Positions 41,258 through 48,990 of a stretch of 64,000 bases of DNA are shown here, one piece after another. The number at the start of each line of letters is the position of its first letter. Position 1 is the stretch's first letter. The stretch is from contig JBFWNG010000012.1 of NCBI GenBank assembly GCA_050251195.1, positions 70,444 to 134,443 on the forward strand. The letters run 5' to 3'. Source of the stretch: JBFWNG01 sp050251195. GTDB taxonomy: Bacteria > Bdellovibrionota_B > Oligoflexia > Oligoflexales > Oligoflexaceae. The translations under genes and the position numbers were made by a program. The notes under the pieces were generated by a model. That model worked only from the letters and a program-made list of their open reading frames with translations. It had not been told where the DNA came from and made no database searches.

Positions 41258-42799
41258 ATGAGACGATGCCGCGGTTATACCTTGCTTACTTTTGTTACAC
41301 TTTCACTATCCCTCGCAACGTGCAAGGCGCGCACCACCGCATCCCAGGCGAAGGACTCTGAGGGCCAGCCATGCCAGCTCAAAGCCGAAAGAGAGCTCAC
41401 CGACGTCGTCGCCAAAGCTGCCCAAGCCGGTTGCAACACGAACCCGGAAATCATGCTTTACGCGGCAGGTTGCACCTCGCAAGGTCGAAATGTCATCGCC
41501 GAGAAGGATCCACATAACAAACCGCGAATAATCGATTTTTTCCAGTGTCCTATCGAAGGTGAAGATCAAAACTCTGCGGCCCCCGACAGTCCAGAAAGTT
41601 TGGTCTTCTTCGCTCACCCTGACGAAATCATCGCTGGTGACAAAGCGACAGGAGCCGTTAACTACTATAAATATAGAGATGGAAATTTGGTGCACCAGGG
41701 CAACTCGTTCACCAAAGGCAACCCTTGCCTGCGCTGTCACCCTACAGGCGTGCTCAATATGAAAGAAATTTCCTCCCCATGGCGAAACTGGCTTGGGAGT
41801 AGAACCGATGACCTTGCCGAAGAAAGGGCGCTTGTCGGAATTGACAGTCGCGGTCAGCAGAGAAAATCATTCAGGGCTAAGCCTGTTGAGGATGTAGTTC
41901 GCAGATTCTCAAGTATTATCGCGACGGCCTACAAGAAAGGATTGCGCAATGGCTTGCCCGATCTCGCGAATGAAACCCTGAAAGACCTATTAAAACCTGC
42001 ACTCTGCACAGTGGATGTCAACCTGGTGACTGTGTTGGACGATGATCCCGACGAAGACACGAGTAGGTTGCTCAGGAATATCTTTCTTCTTAGCGGCGGC
42101 TTCGGGTTTCCGAGCCCCAACTTTCCCAAGCTTCCTGGTGCCGGCGATGTGAAAAACTTTTTTGCCGCAAACAACATCGAAGCCGATAAAATTGTGGCCG
42201 TACCGATTCCCGGGGACGGCTCTGGAAGCAGGATGGGCCAGTTAGCGGACGACATTCATGGCCAGGATAGGATAATAAATATGGGCTTGCTCGTCGCAAT
42301 TCGCTCCATCGATCCGGGCAATACCATCTTCTCGAAGCGGCGTTGTGGCCTCTTAAAGCACATCCCGGCAACCCCTATGTCAGAGCTCAAGACGCCTGAT
42401 GCAATTACGAAAAAAGTAAAAGAAGCCATGAGCCAAGTGAACGACCCAGATGCTCAGAAGTTCTTGACGCTTCTTGAGCAGTTTAAAGACGCCACCGTCC
42501 AGCATTTCTTAGGCACGATGATAGAACAGCAGCAAGCTTTGGCAGACGCCTGTTCCAAACCGGACAGCGCAGTCCATGACACGGCGCAGATATATCGCCT
42601 TTATCGAGCTCGGCTCATCCCGCTCTTGCAAGAAAATCCGCCGCTCAAATACTTCGACAAACTCAGCGTCGTTGAGCACTTCCCAGGCGCGGTCAACTCG
42701 CCGTCGAGCATGTTCCCCGAAGCTCAATCCATTGTGGACGGCAAGTATGCCGCCGACGAGGGATTGGGGCTAACAGACGACTGCAAGTTGACGTTTTAG
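41258..42799 (+). CDS. CxxCH-motif lipoprotein (paralogue 2)
   Basis: A 513-aa product with lipobox SLSLATC-KARTTASQ. The haem-type motif is GNSFTKGNPCLRCHPTGVL with NMKEISSPWRNW after it. Like its paralogues it has early Cys (QPCQLKAE, AGCNTN, AGCTSQG), a middle VFFAHPDEII stretch, LLKPALCTVDVNLVT, FSKRRCGLLKHIP, and the ending YFDKLSVVEHF and DGKYAADEGLGL. It seems to come from the same duplicated segment as paralogue 1. A cytochrome c-like role at the cell envelope is inferred. Confidence 0.78.
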   Translation: MRRCRGYTLLTFVTLSLSLATCKARTTASQAKDSEGQPCQLKAERELTDVVAKAAQAGCNTNPEIMLYAAGCTSQGRNVIAEKDPHNKPRIIDFFQCPIEGEDQNSAAPDSPESLVFFAHPDEIIAGDKATGAVNYYKYRDGNLVHQGNSFTKGNPCLRCHPTGVLNMKEISSPWRNWLGSRTDDLAEERALVGIDSRGQQRKSFRAKPVEDVVRRFSSIIATAYKKGLRNGLPDLANETLKDLLKPALCTVDVNLVTVLDDDPDEDTSRLLRNIFLLSGGFGFPSPNFPKLPGAGDVKNFFAANNIEADKIVAVPIPGDGSGSRMGQLADDIHGQDRIINMGLLVAIRSIDPGNTIFSKRRCGLLKHIPATPMSELKTPDAITKKVKEAMSQVNDPDAQKFLTLLEQFKDATVQHFLGTMIEQQQALADACSKPDSAVHDTAQIYRLYRARLIPLLQENPPLKYFDKLSVVEHFPGAVNSPSSMFPEAQSIVDGKYAADEGLGLTDDCKLTF

Positions 42800-42956
42800 G
42801 AGTTAGAAGAGCAAGAGGTTCATCACCCAAGAATTCAAAGCCGAGGTTCAAAGGTTTGTCACGGAAAAATACGTGGCAATCCGTTTTCATTTCACTGGCT
42901 GGGGTCAATGTGCCCCAACAGGTGAGCAAGTCGTGCAAGTGAAAATTAGAAACGGA

Positions 42957-43151
42957 GAACCCGGCTTCACGGAGTTTATGAGGCAGGGAGGAGCAATCTA
43001 CCAGCTTCAAAAAATTCTCGGTCACTCGACGATTACGCAAACAGAAAAGTACGCGCACTTCGCCGCCGACTATCTGAAAAACGAAACCAAACGTGTTTCA
43101 TTTTCAGCGCCAGCCATGGGTTCCGTGTCGTTCATCACAGCAATGTCTTGA
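42957..43151 (+). pseudogene. C-terminal fragment of a tyrosine recombinase
   Basis: The frame reads FTEFMRQGGAIYQLQKILGH and STITQTEKYAHFAADYLKNE. This is the end of a tyrosine integrase, with the conserved LGH and the catalytic Tyr in EKYAH. No upstream integrase body precedes it. It lies 150 bp from a tRNA-derived attachment site, the usual place of an integrase relative to att. Confidence 0.8.
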
Positions 43152-43172
43152 GCAGAGCCAAACGCATTTTTG

Positions 43173-43193
43173 TTTGCCCGATTTTTTGCCCGA
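43173..43193 (+). repeat. Paired TTTGCCCGA repeats (arm-type sites?)
   Basis: TTTGCCCGA occurs at 43173-43181 and 43185-43193, between the integrase tail and the tRNA-derived att. A similar pair lies beyond the other att at 48738-48757. The layout suits integrase arm-binding sites. Confidence 0.5.
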
Positions 43194-43297
43194 TTTCGAT
43201 TCTTGAGTTTTTAAGATCTTGTGGCTGCTTGCAGTTTTCGTGGTAATTTCAAGTTGATAGCATGAGTGGGTAGAGGACTTTTTCGCTTTGCGAAAAA

Positions 43298-43348
43298 GTA
43301 GCGGGGGTAGGATTTGAACCTACGGCCTTCGGGTTATGAGCCCGTCCT
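43298..43348 (-). other. 3' part of initiator tRNA-Met, attachment site (left)
   Basis: On the minus strand this reads GGGCTCATAACCC (anticodon arm with CAT and the three G:C pairs of initiator tRNA), then the T arm GTAGGTTCAAATCCTAC and acceptor CCCCGCTAC. The 5' half is absent and CCA is not encoded, so it is not a functional tRNA. Its last 21 bp recur at 48596-48616 in the same orientation, marking island ends. Confidence 0.8.
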
Positions 43349-43460
43349 GATGAAAGCTGTAACGATCTGGAAATACTTAGTTTCTTCAATTAAACCAGAG
43401 ACATCCACTTTCTTTTTACTCGGCCTAAATCGGTCGTTTTCGGTCTATTTCGGCAGATGG

Positions 43461-43480
43461 TAAACCATCCGTAAACCATC
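43461..43480 (+). repeat. Paired TAAACCATC repeats, left inner end
   Basis: TAAACCATCCGTAAACCATC. A nearly equal doublet lies inside the right end of the island (48529-48547). These are probably inner arm sites for the recombinase. Confidence 0.5.
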
Positions 43481-43539
43481 GAAGGCTCCTCGACCTGCGA
43501 GCAAATAGAGCCGTCCATTGATTCTTGTTGAGGTTTTTG

Positions 43540-43554
43540 GGTAACTCAGTTACC
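43540..43554. promoter_or_regulatory. Palindromic operator before the toxin-antitoxin-like operon
   Basis: GGTAACTCAGTTACC, 6-bp perfect arms with a 3-bp centre, ending 7 bp before the first gene. This suits self-repression by the HTH protein of the operon. Confidence 0.6.
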
Positions 43555-43561
43555 ATCAAGT

Positions 43562-43879
43562 ATGTTCGATTTGCCCGGGAAAATTCCTAATATCCTCACG
43601 TTGATTCGCGAACGAGCTAGTACGGGCGACTTTGTTGTTTTGCCTCATGCGGCAACAAGGAGGCAGCAGAGAAACATCAGCATTCCAGATATTACGTTTA
43701 TTCTAATACACGGAGAACGAGAACCGAACAAGGATGAATATAAACATGATTTTCAATCTTGGAACTATGCCATAAAAGGCAAGACCGTTGATAGTAAAGC
43801 AGTTCGAATAGCGGTCACCTTTGACGAAGATGAAATGCTGATTGTGACTGTCATCCCGCTCGGAAAGAGGAGAAAATAA
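43562..43879 (+). CDS. DUF4258-type putative toxin
   Basis: A 105-aa product. The core HAATRRQQRNISIPDITFIL then GERE..., WNYAIKGKT, VRIAVTFDED and MLIVTVIPL follows the DUF4258 layout (H-x3-RxxxRxI, GE, YxI.G, TVI). DUF4258 proteins are small and often lie beside HTH antitoxin-like genes. The stop shares one base with the next start (TAATG), so they are translationally coupled. No clear SD; a palindromic operator lies directly upstream. Confidence 0.72.
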   Translation: MFDLPGKIPNILTLIRERASTGDFVVLPHAATRRQQRNISIPDITFILIHGEREPNKDEYKHDFQSWNYAIKGKTVDSKAVRIAVTFDEDEMLIVTVIPLGKRRK

Positions 43880-44328
43880 TGGAACGAAAGATCCAAAAGA
43901 AATATATCGATCATAGTTTAGGGTTTCCCGTCATATTGAAGAATGCCCCCTTAATACGAGCCCGAGGGGAATGGGCCCTCAATGTTAATTACAACGACTA
44001 CCAAAGAACCATCCTACAGCTCCTAGCTCATAAGCCTACAAGGCTCACCGGTAACGAAGTTGCTTTTGTGCGAAAGTATTTCGAGCATACCGCGAGAGAG
44101 TTTGCTTCTCGTTTTTCCGTCAAACATCCCGCTGTGTTGAAATGGGAAAGAAAAAACAACGCTTCCACGCAGATGGGTTGGTCGACGGAAAAGGATATTC
44201 GCCTATTCATACTCGATGAACTAAAAGAAAAGGCGTCTGAGGTGCATGCTCTTTATAGATCGTTGAAAGACGCCGCCGACGGGTCTACAAAGCCGATTGT
44301 AGTCAACGGTGATGAAATTGCTGCTTGA
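43879..44328 (+). CDS. HTH antitoxin-like protein
   Basis: A 149-aa product with SD GGAGAAAA. The HTH is LTGNEVAFVRKYFEHTAREF, then ASRFSVKHPAVLKWERK, the arrangement of MqsA/HigA-type antitoxin HTHs (LTGxEVxFLRKxL..FAxxLGVSxxTVxxWE). The N-terminus (about 1-50) has no CxxC zinc pair. The likely role is to bind the upstream DUF4258 protein and repress the operon through the palindrome at 43540. The toxin-first gene order is like MqsRA and HigBA. Confidence 0.72.
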   Translation: MERKIQKKYIDHSLGFPVILKNAPLIRARGEWALNVNYNDYQRTILQLLAHKPTRLTGNEVAFVRKYFEHTAREFASRFSVKHPAVLKWERKNNASTQMGWSTEKDIRLFILDELKEKASEVHALYRSLKDAADGSTKPIVVNGDEIAA

Positions 44329-44571
44329 GTGTATGATATGAAGACGAGAATTGATAAAGGCAGGACTGCAACGCAGCCAACAAATGTCAAAAAGAAAGAG
44401 AATGCTGCCAAGGCATGGGAAGACGCTATAGTCGCTGAAATTCATGCAATCCGGGAAGCTCACGCTAAGAAATTTAATTTCGACCTAGATGCCATTTTTA
44501 ACGACTTTAAAAACTACGAAAAAAAGCTCAAGGAACAGAGAGCCACGCGGTCTAGGAAAAAGCCGGCATAG
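44329..44571 (+). CDS. Small charged protein, third gene of the TA-like operon
   Basis: An 80-aa frame beginning directly after the previous stop (GTG 44329; ATG 44338 is an alternative). The core AWEDAIVAEIHAIREAHAKK followed by FNFDLDAIFNDFKNYEKKL matches a widespread small-protein pattern (W-x-DPIVxEVRxIRE..FxxDLxAIxxDLK) often next to toxin genes. Probably an accessory antitoxin-like helix protein. Confidence 0.6.
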   Translation: MYDMKTRIDKGRTATQPTNVKKKENAAKAWEDAIVAEIHAIREAHAKKFNFDLDAIFNDFKNYEKKLKEQRATRSRKKPA

Positions 44572-44807
44572 TGGCATGGACAGGGAAGGAGCCGCGCAAG
44601 ATCACGCCCCGGGCATGCCGAATGCTCAAGGGATCATAACACGGTGTTGGGACTTCCGGACGTTCCGTCTCCATTGCTGTGGTGGTGGTCGGCATATCGA
44701 GTTAACTCTTGCATTTCTTAGAATAAAACGCCTTGCAAAAAGACAGCGCGCTGCATATTTTGTTTCTCAATTTGGAGTAATCATTATCAACAGTTTGTGG
44801 ACACAAG

Positions 44808-45968
44808 ATGGGAAAGAAGAAACCTCAGAAAAAAAAGCATCGAAAGAAATCGTCGGTCCTGTGCTGCGGTTTTTGTGATGCCCAGATCGCTTCATCTGAT
44901 CAAATTTTCTCTGTAAATATCCGTTCTGAGGAGTTGACAGCTCTGCCTTCTTCGAGATCGACCGAGGTTTTAATAGAGGGCATCGATCACCCTGTCGTAC
45001 TGACGCGACCGAAAAGAAATTCACCCGCTGACAAGGACGGTATCACTGCAATCATTGCAGCGTGTAGTCCTCAATGTGTCCGGGACCTCAGTAAGTCGAT
45101 TTCTGAGTCCGAGTTGATTCCACTAATGGACGACCTGTTCGATGAAGACTTGGACGACATATTGTCCGCGGAAGAAGGTGACATTTTATACGCCGACTTG
45201 CAGCAGGAAGTGGAAGATGCCCTCGCCTCTATGGACACGCTAAAAAAGCGAGAGGACAAACTTGAAGCGGCTCTCGATGCCCTTGCAATAGATTCCATGA
45301 ACTGGAAAACTTGGACAAAATTGGCGGACGTCGCGAAGGATGACGGTTTACCGGCAAGAAGGCTCGGCTTTCTCAAGAACGCGCTCCAGTGCACAATGTC
45401 CCTGGTTCCTGAAGAAATTATGGAGAAGCCAAATTATCCGTATTATCACGACGAGAGATGCCGGCCGTTTTTGTACGCAACTGAAGCTCTGGCTCTTGCC
45501 TCGATGGAGGTAGGAATATTGGACGAAGCTATTGATTTATTTTTCAGCATCTTGGAAATGAATTCGAATGACAACTTGGGCGTGAGATTCCCGCTGATTC
45601 GTTGTTTGTTGGAATCCGGCCGCCTTATCGAGGGACACGACATCGTCCAGACATATCCAGACGCTTCCCCTGCTTGGACCTGGATTAGGACCGGCATAGC
45701 CGCGAAGAGAAAATCACCGCGGTCGGCCGTAACTCTCATGAAACAGGCCATAGATCAAAATCCACACGTCTTAGACTATGTTCGCGGAAACAAAGTCGTT
45801 CCGACGACAAGTCCCGAAGAATTCGACGTTGGAGACGACTCAGAGGCTAAAATGATCGCATGGGTTCTCTACCCTATTTTTGAAACGCTTCGTACGGTCC
45901 TTGCCTTGACGGATAAGCCAAGAGAATCTCGTCGGACGGGTAGGGGAACTCCTTTATTCCTCGTTTGA
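44808..45968 (+). CDS. TPR-like protein with paired cysteines
   Basis: A 386-aa product with a strongly basic start (MGKKKPQKKKHRKK), then VLCCGFCDAQIASSDQI and later AACSPQCVRDL, two Cys pairs that may bind zinc. Residues about 100-130 are very acidic (MDDLFDEDLDDILSAEEGD). The C-terminal half is helical and TPR-like (DEAIDLFFSILEMNSNDNLG, VRFPLIRCLLESGRLIEGHD, AVTLMKQAIDQNPHVLDYV), a pattern of TPR proteins with the N-x-GVR..LL..GR and NPHV motifs. Cytoplasmic. It lies about 240 bp upstream of the AAA+ gene and may act with it as an adaptor. Function unknown. Confidence 0.65.
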   Translation: MGKKKPQKKKHRKKSSVLCCGFCDAQIASSDQIFSVNIRSEELTALPSSRSTEVLIEGIDHPVVLTRPKRNSPADKDGITAIIAACSPQCVRDLSKSISESELIPLMDDLFDEDLDDILSAEEGDILYADLQQEVEDALASMDTLKKREDKLEAALDALAIDSMNWKTWTKLADVAKDDGLPARRLGFLKNALQCTMSLVPEEIMEKPNYPYYHDERCRPFLYATEALALASMEVGILDEAIDLFFSILEMNSNDNLGVRFPLIRCLLESGRLIEGHDIVQTYPDASPAWTWIRTGIAAKRKSPRSAVTLMKQAIDQNPHVLDYVRGNKVVPTTSPEEFDVGDDSEAKMIAWVLYPIFETLRTVLALTDKPRESRRTGRGTPLFLV

Positions 45969-46001
45969 GAATTCGCGACCTGATGTCTCGTCCCACAACG
46001 A

Positions 46002-46116
46002 TGTCCCGAAACTTAGCAAGTCCAAAAACCACATCCGAAAAATCTGTCCCGAAACCTAGCATCGACACAGATGTCCCGAAAAATCACCACTCCTGGAATG
46101 GTGATTTTTCGGGACA
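46002..46116 (+). promoter_or_regulatory. Repeated TGTCCCGAA motifs with a long perfect hairpin
   Basis: TGTCCCGAA occurs at 46002, 46045 and 46072, and inverted at 46108-46116. The last two form a perfect 17-bp stem (TGTCCCGAAAAATCACC at 46072-46088 with its complement at 46100-46116; 11-nt loop), followed by CTTTTTA. The first two copies share a longer match (TGTCCCGAAAC-TAGCA). It may be a terminator for the TPR gene and an operator array for the ATPase gene. Confidence 0.7.
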
Positions 46117-46210
46117 CTTTTTAGCCTTCAGAAGGAACGAAACATGTCCGATGAAATGTCGTGATGGCCATTTGGAAACAAAGTAAGTGTTAAAGTGGCA
46201 AGGAGATCGA

Positions 46211-48451
46211 ATGAATGAAAACGACATTAGCTACCTGAGTTCTCTGGCCTTGGCGTTCATTTCTAACGCTTTGCACGCGGCGAAGTCTTCTCGAAAGGAG
46301 ACTCGGGATTCCTTGTTGGCTCTCGTTGCGCACTTCGCAACGAATGAGCAACGTGAGGAGATTCAAAAATCAGCGGCATCGATTCGCACGCGGGAAGGTT
46401 CAGAACCAGTCGAGTTTTACAAGTATTTGAAAAGAACTCCCTATAGAAGTGGGCTCAGATTTTCCAGGGCGCAAACTGAACTTCTTGCCAATGTTGAGAA
46501 GAAACTTTTGGCAGACAAGTCTGAGAAGCTTAGGAGCTTGCTGTTGCGGATTCTTGAGGATAACGCAGGTATTTTGGAGCAGCGCGCTAGCCAATCTCTT
46601 CTTCACGAAAAGTTCGCACACATTCAGGATTCTCTGCAACTGAGTGTGGCTGAGATTTCCTATATCAAACTGTTATTTTTAACCTCTCAATCTTTTGAAT
46701 TCGCAGATACGGCAAGCGAAATTGACTTGGGTAGAATGCGCTCAGAAAATGTGTCTGCGACGTTCTTCGCTGGATTGAGTATGGCCGACTATCGCGCTTG
46801 CATCAGCAAAGACGGAATCCTGCGAGCGGGCGGCCTCATCGTCGAAAGTTCTGACGACTATCATCTATCAGTGAGTCTAGAACGCTTTCTAGTGAATGAC
46901 GGCGGAAATTTTACAAGTACCTTATTCAGCACGGTTTCTACCGATACAAACCTGACACTGGACGACTACCCGTACTTAAGCGACCGGTTACTGGACGTGC
47001 AGGCTCTTTTGCAAAGTGCTGGCCCCGTGAATATTCTGATGCAGGGAGCCGCTGGAACGGGAAAGACCGAATTCGCTAAGGTCATAGGCGCATCTCTCCA
47101 GCTCCCCGTGCGTTTTCTCAGCGAGGGGGACGGGCAGAACGTTTCGGAAAGGAGATCGGCCTTAGTTGCCGCACTTCGTCATTTGCAGGAACAACCGGGA
47201 ATATTGGTCGTAGACGAGGCAGAGGCGCTCCTCCGTTGTGCGGAAGGCAATATTTTTCCGGGGGAAGCAAGCAGGTTGGTTAATGACAAATCATGGGCGA
47301 ACCATATCCTATCGGGGTCCAAGCTAAAAATGATCTGGATCGTCAATTACGCAGACGGCTTGGATCCGTCCGTCAAGAGGCGCTTTGATTACTTGCTGGA
47401 GTTTAAGCGGTTCACTCCTCAGCAGAGACTAGCCATCTGGGTGAAGTGCCTCAACGATGGAGGCATCTCCGACTTGCCGACGGAACACGTTTCTGACATA
47501 GCGCATTCTTACGAGCTCCCTCCCTCCTCCATTAGTAAAACTCTTCAAAATCTCAAGCGCATTTCCTCCGACGTCTCCGGCTCGACCACTAAAGAGAAGA
47601 TAGAAAAGCTAATAGAAAACCAGGTTGAATTGCTAGGTCTCAGTCAACCACAACGCAATGAGGTTTTAGATCGCAATTACTGTCTAGACGGCGTTCGAAC
47701 GGATTTCGATCCTTCGGTTATTGTAAAGGCAGTTACTTCCTTTCAACGGTTGCGGGAGGACGAATCGAACTACCGAACTCGAGTATCAATCCCAAATTTA
47801 ACTATTCTTCTCAATGGCCCACCAGGTACGGGGAAGACCGAATTCGCCAAATACTTGAGTTTTGTCTCAAAACTGCGGCTCGTGACCAAGCGCGCGAGCG
47901 ATCTTCTGTCTATGTGGGTCGGAGGTACCGAAAAGGCCATTAATGAGGTCTTTAGGTGTGTCGAATCAGAAAATGCGATATTGTTTTTTGATGAATGCGA
48001 TTCGTTCTTGCAGCGCCGAGAAAAAGCTATAAGAAGTTGGGAAGTCACCCAAGTAAACGAGCTGCTGACACATATGGAATCTTTCAAAGGAATCCTTCTA
48101 TGTGCCACCAACGCTGCCGAAAGTCTTGACGCAGCATCCATAAGGAGATTCACATACCGAGTAACCTTCTATTCCCCCGGACCGACTCAGGCAAGAGCAT
48201 TGTTCAACAACATGCTATTTCCACTTCTTTCTTCAGCGCCAAGTGAATCTCAATGGACAAAAATCGGCTCAATTGGCGCTTTGACCGCCGGCGATTTCCG
48301 CAACGTACGCTCTCGGCTGCTGCTCCAGCAAATGGCAACAGGAACGTCCTTGAGTCTGGTCGACGAGGTTATTGAACATCTCGAGCAAGAGATTGCTAGC
48401 AAGCCAAGTGAGGGAGTGACAGTCCGGGGTTTCAATGGACGAAAATATTAA
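46211..48451 (+). CDS. Double-domain AAA+ ATPase
   Basis: A 746-aa product from ATG 46211, with AAGGAG 5 nt upstream (GTG 46187 lacks one). Residues 1-270 are a helical N-domain of unknown kind. Domain 1: Walker A GAAGTGKTEFAK (about 278), Walker B GILVVDEAEAL (about 331), Arg-finger region KRRFDYLLEF (about 388). Domain 2: Walker A GPPGTGKTEFAK (about 535), Walker B AILFFDECDSFL (about 589), VGGTEKAINEVF as in FtsH/Cdc48-like second domains, and IRRFTYRVTF (about 643). Both sites look intact. Likely a hexameric unfoldase or remodeller working with a partner; no protease domain is seen. It is the main gene of the island. Confidence 0.9.
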   Translation: MNENDISYLSSLALAFISNALHAAKSSRKETRDSLLALVAHFATNEQREEIQKSAASIRTREGSEPVEFYKYLKRTPYRSGLRFSRAQTELLANVEKKLLADKSEKLRSLLLRILEDNAGILEQRASQSLLHEKFAHIQDSLQLSVAEISYIKLLFLTSQSFEFADTASEIDLGRMRSENVSATFFAGLSMADYRACISKDGILRAGGLIVESSDDYHLSVSLERFLVNDGGNFTSTLFSTVSTDTNLTLDDYPYLSDRLLDVQALLQSAGPVNILMQGAAGTGKTEFAKVIGASLQLPVRFLSEGDGQNVSERRSALVAALRHLQEQPGILVVDEAEALLRCAEGNIFPGEASRLVNDKSWANHILSGSKLKMIWIVNYADGLDPSVKRRFDYLLEFKRFTPQQRLAIWVKCLNDGGISDLPTEHVSDIAHSYELPPSSISKTLQNLKRISSDVSGSTTKEKIEKLIENQVELLGLSQPQRNEVLDRNYCLDGVRTDFDPSVIVKAVTSFQRLREDESNYRTRVSIPNLTILLNGPPGTGKTEFAKYLSFVSKLRLVTKRASDLLSMWVGGTEKAINEVFRCVESENAILFFDECDSFLQRREKAIRSWEVTQVNELLTHMESFKGILLCATNAAESLDAASIRRFTYRVTFYSPGPTQARALFNNMLFPLLSSAPSESQWTKIGSIGALTAGDFRNVRSRLLLQQMATGTSLSLVDEVIEHLEQEIASKPSEGVTVRGFNGRKY

Positions 48452-48587
48452 TGGCGAAGGCCCTAAACGTTTCACCCTTGAGGTTTTGCCAATCCTCCAA
48501 TGTCCCGTCGTCACAGTTCGATTTGCCCTAAACCATCGTAAACCATCAAAAAGAAAAAGGGCTAGAGATTTCTCTCTAGCCCTCTGA
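48435..48587 (+). CDS. Short ORF overlapping the ATPase 3' end, possibly truncated
   Basis: A 50-aa frame begins 17 nt before the ATPase stop (MDENINGEGPKRFTLEVLPI) and runs through the TAAACCATC doublet and the terminator hairpin. The first 30 residues look protein-like; the rest is read-through of repeats. It may be the start of a third operon gene cut off by the island end. Confidence 0.3.
   Translation: MDENINGEGPKRFTLEVLPILQCPVVTVRFALNHRKPSKRKRARDFSLAL
48529..48547 (+). repeat. Paired TAAACCATC repeats, right inner end
   Basis: TAAACCATCGTAAACCATC, the partner of the doublet at 43461-43480; both lie inside the att direct repeats. Confidence 0.5.
48559..48582 (+). terminator. Rho-independent terminator (GGGCTAGAGA family)
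   Basis: Perfect stem GGGCTAGAGA / TCTCTAGCCC with loop TTTC, an A-rich left flank and TCTGATTT to the right. Confidence 0.85.
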
Positions 48588-48595
48588 TTTCATTG

Positions 48596-48616
48596 GTAGC
48601 GGGGGTAGGATTTGAA
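48596..48616 (-). other. tRNA-derived attachment repeat (right)
   Basis: GTAGCGGGGGTAGGATTTGA plus one more A equals 43298-43318 exactly and in the same direction. The preceding TG completes the encoded CCA of the tRNA end. After the core the sequence departs from the tRNA. Confidence 0.75.
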
Positions 48617-48990
48617 AATCCAATCGTCGAACTTGGGTGTGTTAGTGGAAAGTCTTAAACATCAACTGGTTCCTGGTGTTCAGAGGTTTTGTCTGTTGTC
48701 TACTGAGTCTATTGAATGGCGTGTTTTCTGCTGAATGTTTGCCCAAATTTTGCCCGAAATTGGAGATACCCATTGGCTGAGTCGGGCCGTAAGGCTCGCC
48801 TTAAAAACTGTTCCAGAATTTCTTCTGATTCGATTGAGCCTGACGTAAGGTTTAAGCACGGATTTTAACGGTAGGTAAACTGTTTCAGACCTTCGCATAC
48901 CAAAATAATCTAGAGTAGCAATGACCGTCATGTTACTGGTAAATTTGGTGTCGGGATTTTTCAAATGAAAAATATCTCAAAGGAAGGCTT
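48617..48990. other. Gap right of the island with arm-type repeats
   Basis: TTTGCCCA (48738-48745) and TTTGCCCGA (48749-48757) echo the pair on the left side. TGTTTTCTGCTGAATGTTTG at 48722 recurs with one change at 57212. No gene is seen before 48991. Confidence 0.5.

Noticed and set aside
43298..43348. Functional tRNA-Met gene
   Set aside because: Only the anticodon and T arms plus acceptor 3' strand are present; the 5' half and CCA are missing.
44489..44878. 129-aa plus-strand frame between the TA-like module and the TPR gene
   Set aside because: It overlaps both neighbours, lacks start signals and shows no domain.
46072..46116. Insertion-sequence terminal inverted repeats
   Set aside because: The arms are only 11 nt apart with nothing between; a hairpin is the simpler reading.
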